This document shows positions 11,046 to 22,965 of a stretch of 64,000 nt of DNA, in pieces. This DNA comes from Sarcophilus harrisii (taxonomy: Eukaryota > Chordata > Mammalia > Dasyuromorphia > Dasyuridae), in NCBI RefSeq assembly GCF_902635505.1, contig NC_045428.1, forward strand, positions 114,455,141 through 114,519,140, read 5' to 3'. Each line of letters starts with the position of its first letter. Within the stretch, counting starts at the first letter, position 1. Under the pieces are notes generated by a model. It was not told where the DNA came from. It did not search any database and was given only the letters and a program-made list of their open reading frames with translations. Made by a program: the position numbers and the translations under genes.

Positions 11046-11629
11046 ATGTGCTCTGTTGCCTGCCTGGCTACTGATGTTTATATCTTGTGGATTGAGATAA
11101 CCTAACACTTCCAAAACAATATGTAGAAATTACCCCCACAATGTAGAGTTTGTCTTTGCCTAGCCATTGGTTATAGAGGAATACAAATGGGAGATTTGGG
11201 GAATAAATAAGATTTTGCTTTCTTTGGTAAATAGCCTAAGTTCCTTTTTTATTTCTAAAATTATGAAGCTAAATACATTACATATAATATAAATTTAAAT
11301 GCCTTAAATTAAAGTAGAAAACTGGGGGAGGGGAGGAAGGAAGCAGACAAAGAAAAAGGTGAGGGATCAAATGAGAAGGAAGGAAGAAATTGAGAAAAAA
11401 AGCTGAGAATTTAGACATAATGAGAATAAGGAAATAAATGATTTTAAATATTAGAAAAGATATCAATTCATAGAATATGGGCATGAATCCAGCCTTTCTG
11501 AATTTCTTTCTGGATGTTTTACATCAAAGATATTTGAAATTCAGAAAGGCTGATTACCTTGCCCAAGGTCATATAGACAATTTGTGGTATGAAGCTAGAG
11601 ATAAAACTAAACCCTATTACCTGCTTGTA
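11046..11629. other. Unassigned DNA with a hairpin
   Basis: Apart from the inverted repeat at 11490-11552 and a purine-rich stretch at 11320-11420, nothing is recognisable. Confidence 0.3.
11490..11552. repeat. Perfect 17-bp inverted repeat
   Basis: CAGCCTTTCTGAATTTC at 11490-11506 is the exact reverse complement of 11536-11552, with a 29-nt loop. It could fold as a hairpin or be the remnant of a small palindromic element. No family recognised. Confidence 0.8.
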
Positions 11630-11639
11630 TAATGTGCTA

Positions 11640-11845
11640 AAAGAATCAAGTTAGAAGATACTTTAGAGGTCATCTGGACAACACATGTAGGGGTCCTTTC
11701 TATAATATCCCTAATAGAAACCCATCTAGTCTTTGCTTGAAAGTCTAGAGTAATGGGAAACTTACTATCTACCTGGGGCAATCCATTCTATTTTTGGTTA
11801 ACTCTCATTGTTAGAAAGTTCTCCTTTATTTTCGGGTTACATGAG
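11640..11845 (-). repeat. CR1/L3-like LINE 3' part
   Basis: 'ttagaggtcatctgg', 'cccatctagtctttgcttgaaa', 'tggggcaatccattctatttttgg' and 'ttgttagaaagttctcc' follow the antisense CR1/L3 order closely. Confidence 0.65.
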
Positions 11846-11847
11846 CA

Positions 11848-13830
11848 ACAAGATGGCAGATTAGATATATTCTGTAATACCCACAAAAACTCAGCCTTCT
11901 TAAAACAGAAATCATGCACCAAAGATAAAGCATCTTCAGTTGTTTCCATGGTCTAGGACACAAAGAATCCAAAAGATTTTTAAAAAATCTAGGAGCTATT
12001 GCTTACTGACCTAAGCTCACTCAGCAGTCCTCGATCACTTCCCACACTATTAGCAGCAAGGCCACATTAGCCGACCCAAGGAAACAGCAGAGGACTCTAT
12101 CAAAACCTACCTTGTTCTAAAGCTCATCTCTCCCCCACCCCCATACTTTCCAGGGCCACAGAGACTTTGAACTCCCAACTGTGGAAGTTTTCCCAGGCCT
12201 GACAGGCAAAAGCTTGCTAGGGGTTGCAATCCGGGAGCACAGCTTTTTGAAAGATCTAAACTTCTAATGCCAGGCCATAGAACTATGGAACAGTGAGGAT
12301 AGGGACGCCTAAGAAAGAAGACATTATTCACTTAGGGAGCTGTGCAGCACTCCACAAGCCTAAGGAAAGAGCACAGCGTCCAGCTAGGGCCAGTTAACAC
12401 CCCAAAATCAGTTGAGACAGAGACCTAAGAGAGTGAACTGCAAATTGCCCAGTATAGGGAAAGGCTGAGACACTCTTGAGATCTGTCCCCCAGGAAACCA
12501 CAGTCAGAAGGAAGGGAGTCAGAAGTGAGCAATAAGGAAAACGGGGAAAGGGGAAAAACATAAAAGTACCAAAGATTATAGGAAGAAAAAAGTATCAAAA
12601 ACCTTGAACATAAATAGGCAAATCAGTAGCAATAGCAATAACAACAGAAGGAAACATGGTCTCCAGCTGTAGTAAACTAGTTCAGGCATCTGTGAACAAA
12701 TACTGCAAAATGAAGAAATATGATCCAATACTTGATGAAACAGAAGATCCTGTGGAAATTGAGGAAAACATGGAATCACAATAAACTATTTCTGAGTGTT
12801 TTTTTTTTTTAAATGAACATTATGGAAGCAGAATTTATATTCTGCACATCAAAAATAATGAGCAAAATAGACACAATCTAGGAGAAGAGAAACAAAAAAC
12901 AAAAACCTTAATAGAAAATAAGCTCACAAGGGAAGCAAAACATACAGATTTTGAAGACTGGATGCATAGAGAAAATCTGAACATCATACATCTCCCAGAA
13001 TAACATGAGAACAAAAAACCTTGATGCCACAAGGAAGGAAATAATAGAAGAGAACTGCTCAGAGCTTCTAAACAGAAAATGAAATTCACAATTAAAGAAT
13101 TCATGGATTACCCTCCAGAAAAAAAATACTAAAAATTCCAACTTATATAGTAAGTTAAATTTAGTTATTCAATTCAGAAACAAGTTCTGTGAGGAAAAAG
13201 ATATTCAAATTTCCTTCAAAGGAAAGGATAACTGAATAACATGATTCTTCCATTCCCACTAGAAAAGCAGGGGAAGAAATAAAACAAGATGCAGCTCACA
13301 GTGACCATACAGGATAAAAGATAGAAATTCACTAATCAAAAAGAATTTGAAACATTAATAGAAAAAATGAGAACTGAAGAGATTATTTGCACGTTGAGCA
13401 CAACAAAGGCAGGAAGACTGAGTAAATGTAGACAATACCAAAAGAGTCACTATGAAAAAAACAAACAGTAAGAGATTTTTTTCTAAATGTATACAAGACT
13501 ATAGGAGTGAAAGGAGAGAGGTAAGAGTAAGGAGGCTGACAGGATATGTATAGAATCTGGTACACCTTATGATAGGCATCATGTCTATAGACATGAGATG
13601 AATATTACTTTACAGTTTTGGAGGGTACATGGAATAAGGGGAAAGAGGTGGGATAATAAAGAGGAGTAAGTGACACAGTGAAGTCAAGTCAAGGGCCACA
13701 AATGAAGGAAAGTGAATTATCTGGTTTCAGAAAGAGAAGAATCCTAGAGGAGAATGGGTGAAGAGAAGGAGAGGAAAGACTGAATAGGGGAGGAAAGGAA
13801 GGAAGCCTTTACTTGGAAATGGGAAGGGAT
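11848..13830 (+). mobile_element. L1 5' UTR + ORF1 region (HAL1-like), degenerate
   Basis: Starts 'atgagcaacaagatggcagattag', an L1 5' UTR start. A G+C-richer UTR follows to about 12500, then an A-rich coiled-coil-type ORF1 region with 'aacatcatacatctcccagaa' and 'accttgatgccacaaggaaggaaataatag', and a purine-rich linker to about 13830. No endonuclease or RT sequence follows. Either an ORF1-only (HAL1-like) element or an L1 that lost its 3' half. No intact ORF remains. Confidence 0.6.
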
Positions 13831-14030
13831 TCTAATGTTAAATTTTCCTATGGGTAAAAGAAGATGAGGACTTTAACTTGAATAAATCTGGAGCTTTTGA
13901 TGCCTGAAAAATTGAAGCTTCTATTTACTGGTTCTACTTATCTCTGCAGAGAATAACTCTAAGGATCCTTCCAAATGGCATCCCTTCAGATATGTCCAAA
14001 CAACTATCACATCTTCAAATATTTGGTCAT
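13831..14030. other. Unassigned DNA
   Basis: No recognisable feature. Confidence 0.25.
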
Positions 14031-14032
14031 GG

Positions 14033-14165
14033 GCAGAGTAAGAAGTGCAATGGATAGAGCACTGGGCTTTGAGTCAGGAAGACCTGAGTTTGAATGTAAC
14101 CTCAGACATTACTAGCTGTATGACCTTGGACAAGTCACTTCACCTGTTTGCTTTGGTTTTCTTAC
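14033..14165 (+). mobile_element. tRNA-derived SINE (MAR1/WSINE head)
   Basis: 'gtgcaatggatagagcactgggctttgagtcaggaagacctgagtttgaat', followed by 'gtatgaccttggacaagtcacttcacctgt', is the standard head and body. Confidence 0.8.
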
Positions 14166-14167
14166 TT

Positions 14168-14300
14168 ATTAATAAAGATAGCAGCTAACAATTTTATAGC
14201 ACTTATAATGTTCCAGACACTTTACAATTATCATTTCATTCTCAAAGTAACTTTGGGAGATAAGTACTATCATTATCCTCATTTATCTTATTTTTAAAGA
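14168..14300 (-). repeat. MIR/L2-type tail fragment
   Basis: 'agctaacaattttatagcacttataatgttccagacactttacaattatcatttcattctcaaagtaac' and 'gataagtactatcattatcctcattta' match a common old SINE/LINE tail. Orientation uncertain. Confidence 0.5.
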
Positions 14301-14975
14301 TATTAACAAAAGAGATTCTAGAATTTTCTTCAGTAATATATTTGAATACATAATAACTCTTAGAATTAGAAAAGTTTTGGGTTTTTTTTTTCAATAATCT
14401 AAATGTCAGGGATTCCTGTAGAAACAAAGACAATGCAATTCACATAGAGTTAACCTACTAGCATTTATAGTAGAAGAGATACCACCAAGGATAACTTTAT
14501 ATGGTTCTCTGTCTCTACCTGTCCTTTTAGCCCTATAGAATGTCATCCTCTAACTTTGAAGAGCTTTCCCCATCTTTCTTGACCCTGACCTTTTGTGTTC
14601 CTGATTTTAGCTTACCAACTTGTTTTTGATCTCTTATTTTTTTTAATACTCTTTATCTACCTCATTTCGTGTTTACTGCCTCTGTTTTACCAGACATTCT
14701 GCTCCTGGTGTGTCTAGACAAGCTAACTAACCCAACCAAAACAAGTATTATCTATTACTGCCTAACTTTACTACCTAATTTGGCATTATTGAGCTTAGAT
14801 TACACTGCATTTCTGAATGATTTGACCAAAAGTGGCTCAAATGAGAAGGTCTCAGTGCCTCAGTGGATCCACTTATTCTGGGAGGTAGCAAATGGCAATC
14901 TTCTATCTTTATCAAGTTTTCATAACTAATGTCTAGTGGAAAACTCCTTTCCTAAATAGACTTATTTCTTCTACC
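14301..14975. other. Unassigned DNA
   Basis: About 675 nt without recognisable repeat or gene. The open frame at 14669-14929 has no supporting signals. Confidence 0.3.
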
Positions 14976-14988
14976 TTAATCATCTTTG

Positions 14989-15510
14989 GCCTGGAGATAC
15001 TTACATGAACTGATGCTGAGTGAAACAAGCAGGGCCAAGAGATCATTATATACTTCACCAACAATACTATATGATGACCAATTCTGATGGACCTGGTCAT
15101 CCTCAGCAATGAGATGAACCAAATCAGTTCCAATGGAGCAGTGATGAACTGAACCAGCTACGCCCAGCGAAAGAATTCTGGGAGATGACTAAAAACCATT
15201 ACATTGAATTCCCAATCCCTATATTTTTGCCCGCCTGCATTTTTTATTTCCTTCACAGGCTAATTGTGCAATATCTCAGAGTCCGATTCTTTTTGTACAG
15301 CAAAATAACGGTTTGGTCATGTATATTTATTGTGTATCTAATTTATATTTTAATATATTTAACATCTACTGGTCATCCTGCCATCTGGGGGAGGGGGTGG
15401 GGGGAAAGAGGGGAAAAATTGGAACAAGAGGTTTGGCAATTGTCAATGCTATAAAGTTACTATACATATAACCTGTAAATAAAAGGCTATTAAATAAAAT
15501 TTTTTAAAAA
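14989..15510 (+). mobile_element. 5'-truncated L1 (type iii 3' end)
   Basis: From 'acttacatgaactgatgctgagtgaaa' through 'cattacattgaattcccaatccc', 'acatctactggtcatcctgccatctggggg' and 'ggtttggcaattgtcaatgct' to 'aataaaaggctattaaataaaa'. An imperfect target duplication of about 12 bp (AATCATCTTTG / AATTATCTTTG) lies near 14978 and 15508. Confidence 0.85.
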
Positions 15511-15544
15511 TTATCTTTGATTTTTAGTTTTGTACATAAACTAA

Positions 15545-17275
15545 AAAGTATTAATACATAATTGTTTTCTTTTTTATATATTTTATTTTTTTCTAATTAC
15601 ATGTAAAAGCAGTTTCCAACATTTGTTTTTAAAATTGAGATTAAAATTCCTTTGTTGGTCATTCTCATTGAGAAGACAAGCAATTTGCTATAGATTACAT
15701 ATATATATATATATGCTATATATGGCATGCAAAACGTTTTCATATTAGTCATGCTATAAAAGAAAACATAAACCAAAATAAATACACAAGAAAAATAAAA
15801 GCTAAAAAAGCATCATTTATATTTAGACTCCCATCAATTCTTTCTCTGGGGATGGATACGTTTTTGTTTGTTTTTTTCATAATTCCTTCAGAGTTGTCTT
15901 GAATAAAATTACATTAATGAAAATAGCTAAATGATTCATATATGATCATCATTGTACTATGTACAATTTTTTTTAGTTTTACTCATTTCATCTTGTATTA
16001 GTTCATGTAAGTCTCTCCAGGTTTTTATGAGAACATCTAGCTCACTTCCATTTCTTATATAAATAGTATTCTATCATAATCATATATCCAAAACTTTTTC
16101 AGACATTTCCCAGGTGATGGTCATCACCTCAATTTCCATTTCTTTGAGACCAGAAAAGAGCTGCTATAAATATTTTTGTATATACAAGTCCTTTTCCTTT
16201 TTTTTTTCCTCTTTTAGTATGTAGACCTAATAGTGGTATTGCTAGGTCAAAGCCCTTGAGGCAGATTTTCAAATGGTTCTACAGAATGGTTGAATCAGTT
16301 CACAAGTCCACCAATTGTGTATTCTCATTTTTCCTCCTCCATGAGATTCCTTTTCTGTCCTATTAGCCAATGTAACAGATATAAGATAGTACTTCAGAAT
16401 TTTTTAATTTGCATTTCTCTAATCAATAGTAATTTAGAGCATTTTTTCATATAGCTATAGTACTTTTATTTGCTTCATCAGAAATTGATTTCATATGTTT
16501 TATCATTTATCAGTTAGGAAATGGCTCTTATTTTTATAAATTTGACCCTGTATTCAAGAGGCCTTCATTAGAGAAACTTTCTCCAAAATTTTTTTCAGTG
16601 TTATGATTACTAACTGTATTTCCCTCTATCTTAGATTTTCCCCCATTTATTCTATTCACTCCAATCCTCCTGTCCCTCCTCAAAAAATGTTTTGCTTCTA
16701 TCACCTTCCCATTTCAACCACACACGCAAACCCTCTTCATCTCCTTTGCTTTCTGGAATATCATAATCCAAGTCCTCCAGTCCTTTAATATAGAAGCTGC
16801 TAAATCTTGTGTTATCCTGTGGTTCCACAATATGTGAATTGTTTCTATCTACTTGCATCATTTTCTCCTTAACATGATGTTTCTGGGAATTTTCTTTTTG
16901 GGTTCTATTTCAAGAGATGATTAGTAGATTCTTTTCATTTCTGTTTTACTCTCTAGTTCTATATCAGGCAGCTTTCCTTGATAATTTCTTGAAAGATGGT
17001 ATCTAGGCCTTTTTTTTTTTTTGATCATGGTTTTCATGTAATCCAATAATTCTTAAATTATCTCTCCTGGATTTGTTTTTTCAGGTCACTTATTTTTCTA
17101 GTGAGATATTTCACATTGTCTTTTATTTTTTCATTCTTTTGGTTTTATTTTATTATTTCTTGATGTATCATAGAATTATTAGCTTTATTTGATCAATTTT
17201 AGTTTTTAATGAATTATTTTCTTCAATGAGCTTTTGTACCTCCTTTTCCATTTGGCCAATTCTATTTTTTATGGA

Positions 17276-17279
<4 letters not shown>
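15545..17279 (-). mobile_element. Antisense L1, outer layer of a nest: 3' UTR, ORF2 end, linker, ORF1 part
   Basis: 15545-16610 is the antisense type i 3' UTR and ORF2 C terminus ('aagtctctccaggttttt', 'cctaatagtggtattgctaggtcaaag'). 16610-16780 resembles the linker and 16790-17279 the ORF1 coiled-coil region ('gataatttcttgaaagatg', 'cttcaatgagcttttgtacctcc'). Most of ORF2, including the RT, is absent. It is broken at 17280 by the T-run of the next element. Confidence 0.7.
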
Positions 17280-17310
<31 letters not shown>

Positions 17311-18565
17311 ACAGCTTTTATTTTTCCAAATACATGCAAAGATAGTTTTTTTTTAATAATCATAACTTTTTATTTACAGAACCCATGCCTGGGTAATTTT
17401 TTACATTATCCCTTGCACTTACTTCTGTTCTAACTTTTCCCCTCCCTCCCTCCACCTCCTCTCCCAGATGGCAAGCAATCCTATACATGTTAAATATGTC
17501 ACAGTATATCCTAGATACAATATATGTGTGTAGAACCAAACAGTTCTCTTGTTGCACAGGAAGAATTGGATTCAGAAGGTAAAAATAACCCGGGAAGAAA
17601 AACAAAAATGAAAACAGTATTATATTCTTTGGGTGTAGCTGCTTCTGTCCATCATTGATCATCTGAAATTGAGTTAGATCTTCTCTTTGTCGAAGAAATC
17701 CACTTGCATCAGAATACATCCTCATTCAGTATTGTTATTGAAGTATATAATGATCTCCTGGTGCTGCTCATTTCACTTAGCATCAGTTCATGTAAGTCTC
17801 TCCAAGCCTCTCTGTATTCATCCTGATGCTCGTTTCTTACAGAACAATAATATTCCATAACATTCATATACTACAATTTACCCAACCTTTCTCCAATTGA
17901 TAGGCATCCATTCATTTTCCAGCTTCTAGCCACAACAAACAGGGCTGCCACAAACATTTTGGCACATATAGGTCCCTTTCCCTTCTTTAGTATCTCTTTG
18001 GGGTATAAGCCCAGTAGTAGCACTGCTGGGTCAAAGGGTATGCACAGTTTGATAACCTTTGGGGCATAATTCCAGATTGCTCTCCAGAATGGTTGGATTT
18101 GTTCACAACTCCACCAACAATGCATCAGTGTCCCAGTTTTCCCTCATCCCCTCCAACATTCATCATTATTTTTTCCTGTCATCTTAGCCAATCTGACAGG
18201 TATCTCAGAGTCTTAATTTGCATTTCTCTGATCAATAGTGATTTAGAACACTCGCAAAGATAGTTTTCAACATTCACCTTTACAAAGGCTTTGTAATCCA
18301 AATTTGTGTTCTAAATTTTTCTCCCTCCTTCCCCCAGAGTAGTGGACAATACACTATAGGTTAAATATGTGCAATTTTTCTAAACATTTCCATATTCATC
18401 ATGTTATGTAGGAAAAATCAGATCAAAAGGGGAAAAAAAAACCGAGAAAAAAAAAAAAGCAAACAATATTACCACCCAAAAATGGTGAAAATACTATGCT
18501 TTGATCCACATTCAGTAAAGGAGTACTCTTCTTCAGTGAAATTGTGTCTCTTTCCATTTAGCCAA
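17280..18565 (-). mobile_element. Antisense L1 3' end (type ii), middle layer
   Basis: A 28-nt T-run (17280-17307), the reverse complement of its poly(A) tail, is followed by 'tttatttttccaaatacatgcaaagatagtttt'. After the inner insertion the sequence resumes at 18254 with 'gcaaagatagttttcaacattcacctttacaaagg' and runs to about 18565. Confidence 0.8.
17350..18253 (-). mobile_element. Antisense 5'-truncated L1 (type iv 3' end), innermost layer
   Basis: Flanked by a perfect 14-bp duplication, GCAAAGATAGTTTT at 17336-17349 and 18254-18267. It contains the antisense 3' UTR ('acccatgcctgggtaat', 'tgcacttacttctgttc') and ORF2 end. An 84-codon minus-strand frame (17871-18125) reads as the L1 ORF2 C terminus: MHCWWSCEQIQPFWRAIW, IPFDPAVLLLGLYPKEILKK, AKMFVAALFVVARSWK. 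It lies upstream of the 3' UTR, as expected. Confidence 0.92.
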
Positions 18566-19319
18566 CTTTGGGATTTTTTTTAGGAACCCTTCTCTTCAAT
18601 GAATTTTAATATGTACTTTTCCATTCATCCAGTTCTGCTTTTCAAGGCATTCTTCTTATTGGATTTTTGTACCTCTTTTACTACTTGACCTTTTCTGTTT
18701 TTTTAAGATGTTATTTTCTTTAGTATTTTTGATGCCTCCTTTACCAAATTGTTGATTAGTTTTTCATTATTTTCTTGCATCACTCTCAATTCTCAATTTT
18801 TCCTATAACTTCTTTTACTTGACTTTAAAAAATCCTTTTTGAGCTCTTCTATAGCCTGAGATCAATTCATATTTTTCTTTAAGGCTTTGGACTTAAAAAT
18901 TTTGATTTTGATTGGCTTCTGGGTATGTGTTCTGATTTTTCCTTGTCTCCAAAATTCTGTAGTAAATTTTTTCCGTTGTTCACTCATTTTTCCAGCCTAT
19001 TTCTTGATTTTTAACTCTTTGCTGAAGAATGAAGAATGGACTATTCCAAGTTCCAAGGATTTTAGTGCAGCTGTTTTCAATGATAGTTTTCAGTTCTTCC
19101 AAGGTGGTATAACCTAAGAAAAGAAGTATTTAATACTCTCTTGACCTGTGCTCTGGTGTCTAAATGACCACAAGCACTCTTTCCTGTCCAGGGATTGCTA
19201 CCCAAATCTATGACCCAGTTCTGTGTATGGGCAAAGCAATAAAATCGTGCCCCCACTTCCAGCAAAAAGACTCCTGTAATTGACTTCTATCTACTTGTTT
19301 GACTCCAGCCCTACACACA

Positions 19320-19356
<37 letters not shown>

Positions 19357-19685
19357 TACTATCTGTGGGCTATAAGCTTCAGAAGCACCCATTACTACTC
19401 TTGATTCAGTCCTTCTCAAGGTCTGCTCCCAGTTTACTGGGGCCAGGCTATGGTTAGCCTGTACTAGACTATACTCTACTCTTACGTTGGTACAACAAAT
19501 CTTTTCTCCTAACTTTCTTGGGCTGGAAAATTGTTTCACCCTGTCCTTTTGTGGATTCTGCCCTTCCAGAATTTATCTTAGGGCATTATTTGAAGGTATT
19601 TTTGAGGGACTTTGGAGAATAGAACAGACAAATACCTCCCTTTTCTCCACAATCTTGGCTCTACCCCAGTCCATAATAGTTTTCT
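18566..19685 (-). mobile_element. Antisense L1 ORF1 start and 5' UTR (outer layer, 5' half)
   Basis: 18566-19115 carries antisense ORF1 modules ('aaggcattcttcttattggatttttgtacctcttttac', 'ttcttgcatcactctcaattctcaatttttcc'). 19115-19685 is the 5' UTR ending in 'tccacaatcttggctctacccc', the antisense of the L1 start. The first 80 nt repeat 17195-17279, so it may be the continuation of the outer copy or a second copy. Confidence 0.65.
19324..19354. repeat. (CA)n microsatellite
   Basis: About 15 CA units inside the antisense L1 5' UTR. Confidence 0.95.
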
Positions 19686-19689
19686 GAGT

Positions 19690-20624
19690 TATGGCCTGGT
19701 AACATTTATAATTTGTTTCCAGGTCCTTTGACTGAAATGATTTGCTAATTATGTACTTTACTGAAAACTAAAATCTAAATATATTATTATGGAAAAGCTA
19801 TGATAAATTCTTGTGTCACAATTCACAATCACAAATTCTCAATGAAACAAACTAGTAGACTTATTTCTTAGACTATTTGCATAACCATATGAGTTACAGA
19901 ACTCAGTTTTTTCCTGCTCTGCTTTAGCTGTATTCAGAGTTGTTAAAAGTCTTGTAATTTGGACTGATAGCTAAATTAAAATATCCCACTGGAAGAAATA
20001 CTATGGTTTAAAAAGAAACAGATTGCAGCTATTGCTATTTCTGCAATTCTGGCTCATTCTTTTCCCTTCAGCCATATTTACCTCTTTCCCTGCAGCCTAT
20101 TCACTTTGAGTCCTACAGTGACTGCAAGGTATTCTGGCTCTTTACTTCATGCCCTCTTTAACTTTCCCCTGTAACCTGGAACAACCTGATCATTTTTTGG
20201 GATCCTTACATTTTAGCTTCTTATAGTAGTATGTCTGTCTTTAGCACTGCTTCTGCTACCTTACCCCATTCCAAAATGGTATGCAGTGCCTTGGCTCATA
20301 ATATTGCCTGTGGCCCTCCCCCTTCTTTCCTAAATATATACTTACTGGCAGCTCACTGCTCAAAGTGGAATATGGGCAGCAAAATAAAAAATAGCCTTAG
20401 AGTCTACTGAGGATATAGGAAATAATAATTCCACAATGTCTGTACGTTCAATTTCTTTAGTAGGCTCTGTTAACACATATTAAACATCAGAGAGAGACAA
20501 CTAATTCCTTTATAATGTTGGTCAGGGGAAAGAAGATGAGGATGGAGATAGAAGGACTAGAAGACAGACAGAAACCATCCAAAAGAGCATTACAGTGGGA
20601 TTTAGTAAGAATTATGGTAGAATT
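19690..20624. other. Unassigned DNA
   Basis: About 930 nt with no repeat I can name. 20050-20390 is less A+T-rich and ends 'cagcaaaataaaaaa', which could be the tail of an old element. Confidence 0.3.
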
Positions 20625-20629
20625 TGGAT

Positions 20630-21010
20630 ATATACATGCAAAGATAGTTTTCAACATTCACCTTTACAAAGGCTTTGTAATCCAAATTTTTCTCCCTCCT
20701 TCCCCACTTCTCACTTCCCCTAGACAGCAAACAATCCAGTATAGGTTAAACATGTACAATTCTTCTGAATATAGTTCCACATTTATCATGTTGCGTGCAC
20801 ACACACACACACATAATCAGACCAAAAGCGAGAAAGAGGGAATGAGGAAGAAGAAAAAAACAAGTAAACAACAAAAAAAGGTGAAAATATCATGCTGTGA
20901 TCCACCCTCCGTCTCCATAGTTCTCTCTCTGGATGCAGATAGCTCTTTCTATCACAAATCTATTGGAATTGCCTTAAATCACCTCATTGTTGAAAAGAGC
21001 CAAGTGAGTT
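20630..21010 (-). mobile_element. Antisense L1 3' end (type ii)
   Basis: 'acatgcaaagatagttttcaacattcacctttacaaagg', 'aacaatccagtataggttaaacatgtacaattcttctg', 'gtctccatagttctctctctggatgcagat' match the antisense type ii 3' UTR. A (CA)8 lies at 20797-20812. Confidence 0.85.
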
Positions 21011-22190
21011 TGGATATGTTATTAACAAATTGTTTTAAGATAAAATTGGTTAGAGCAAAGTCTTATAGAGTGTTTTATGTGGGATATATACTAGAATATA
21101 TGTACAGAAGAGATATATCCTGTCTCCTGTGGGCAAATAGGATATCTAGAAGTTTGTCTCTAGTATTGTATGTTTTGTGTTAAGGGTAGGGGTAAAGAAC
21201 AATTTTTAAATCATTTAAATTTAATGGAATATAAATATCATTTTCCAAAACAATTTAGATTATCTAGGAACAAAGAAAAAGCTGTAGAGATTAACTTAAA
21301 ATTAAGTAGAAATATTTTGATATAGTAAAACATTTTCTAGTCTGCCTCTCTCCCTTTTGGAATTCTGTTGATAAGAACATACTATCTAGTGTGGGTTTTC
21401 TATTCTTTTATCTTTTCTTCCTTTCCACCTGACCTTTGGTCACTTTACCACTCATTAACATTTGCTAATATGAGAGTTACAATTTTGTTTCTTATTTTTA
21501 TAAAAATTTGGTTGAGAAAAGTTTTCAATTATTGGGCAAATTATCTTTTGATATAATAATATGGCTACGGCTGGCTTTTGATTTCAAGCCAGATCTTTAA
21601 GACAGTTGTACCTTAGTAGGGTTAATCAAGATTCTAGAGTCTGGCCTCTCAGCCTAGAACTTTAATGTTCTCACACTATTAAAGTTTATATAAATTTAAT
21701 TTGTACCTGAAAATTAATTTATAATTCCCAATTAAGAACAGTCATGGTAACTTTAGAGAGGACTCATGCCCTAATATCAAGATACCTGAAATATATATTT
21801 TTTTCATTTTATGCCTGCATTTTATGTCTTAATTATATTCAGAAAGCACCTGTATTCTATTTTGTAAAATATTGAAATATAAGGTAATAAAGTAATTGAG
21901 AAAATAAATTAGTCATCAGAAAGTTTTGAGCATGTATTTCATGATCTTGCAGTGATATTTCATCCAACTCTAGTAGAGGTTGATGAACTGTCTATGTCCT
22001 AGTAAAACTTGGTACCTTGGCTCATAGAAGATGTTAATCACTTTATTTTATTCAGCTAAATTAAGTTCAGCAAATATTCTTTGAAAACCTCCCATGTGCA
22101 AAACACTGTCCCAAAAGGGAGACATTAGAAAACAAAAAAGAAATGTCTTTGTCCTTAAAATTAGTTCTTCTTGATTTGACCAAATAGCTT
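21011..22190. other. Unassigned A+T-rich DNA
   Basis: About 1.2 kb of intron with no repeat or gene I can support. Confidence 0.3.
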
Positions 22191-22215
22191 TTTTTTTTGG
22201 GGGGGGGGGGGGGGG
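22190..22215. repeat. T-run followed by G-run
   Basis: A T-run is directly followed by about 17 G. A mononucleotide junction prone to sequencing or length error. Confidence 0.9.
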
Positions 22216-22233
22216 AATGCAAGAAAAAAAAAT

Positions 22234-22700
22234 AGAAGGAATGGGGAGTGCCCACTGATCGAGGAATGGCTGAACAATGCCATGTTAATGTAATAGAATA
22301 CCATTATGCTATGAAAATGGCAAATATAAAGAATTCAGGAAAACATGGGAAGATGTGTATTAACTGATACCAAGAGAGATATGAACCTGGAGGGCAGCAT
22401 ATCTCTTGACTTATAATATAAATTAAGATTTATACTCAAGAGAGCCAGATTCAAATTAACTTTAATGATCAGTCTTGGTCCCAGAGAAGGAATAATGAAC
22501 CCACTTCTTTGAAGAGGCATGGTACCACAGAAGAACATTGTTAGGCATACTGTCTATACAGTCATTTTTATTTTATCAGTTTGCTAAATTGTGTTTGTTA
22601 TGAAAGAGAATTCATTATTATTAAGAAAGGGATATTGAAGGAAATGACTGAAATAAAGGATAGGGCATCTATAAAATATTACAAATAAAATGAATGTGCT
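22234..22700 (+). mobile_element. Old L1 3' portion, rearranged
   Basis: 'gtgcccactgatcgaggaatggctgaacaatgccatgttaatgtaatagaata', then 'gaattcaggaaaacatgggaagatgtgtattaactgata', belong to an L1 ORF2 end/3' UTR unlike types i-iv. Beyond 22380 similarity is weak. Confidence 0.5.
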
Positions 22701-22737
22701 CTTCTAATAATTGAAATGCTTTGACGACTGAATAATT

Positions 22738-22965
22738 AGGAGCTAAATGACAGATAGAGCACTGGGCCTGGAATCAGGAAGACTCAAATTCTTGAGTTTA
22801 AATCTGGCTTCAGACACTGACTAACTGTGTCACCCAGTTCCTTGTCTGTGAAAGTGAGCTGGAGAAGGAAATGACAAACTACTCCAATATCTTTACCGAG
22901 AAAACCAGAATGGGATCATAAAATTCATACACAACTGAAATGACTGAACAACAACAAGCTTCTTT
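22738..22965 (+). mobile_element. MAR1-type SINE (tRNA head + RTE-like tail)
   Basis: Head 'gatagagcactgggcctggaatcaggaagactc', body, then tail 'gagctggagaaggaaatgacaaactactccaatatctttaccgagaaaac' ending 'gaaatgactgaacaacaacaa'. The tail is the RTE-like 3' end typical of MAR1. Confidence 0.85.

Noticed and set aside
14669-14929. 86-codon + strand frame starting MFTASVLPDILLLVCLDKL
   Set aside because: No splice sites of quality, no family similarity and no upstream or downstream partner exon. It is likely a chance frame in unassigned DNA.
20515-21183. Longest open frame in the window (222 codons, + strand)
   Set aside because: Most of it (20630-21010) is the antisense 3' UTR of an L1, including a (CA)n run. 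No splice or promoter signals and no protein family.
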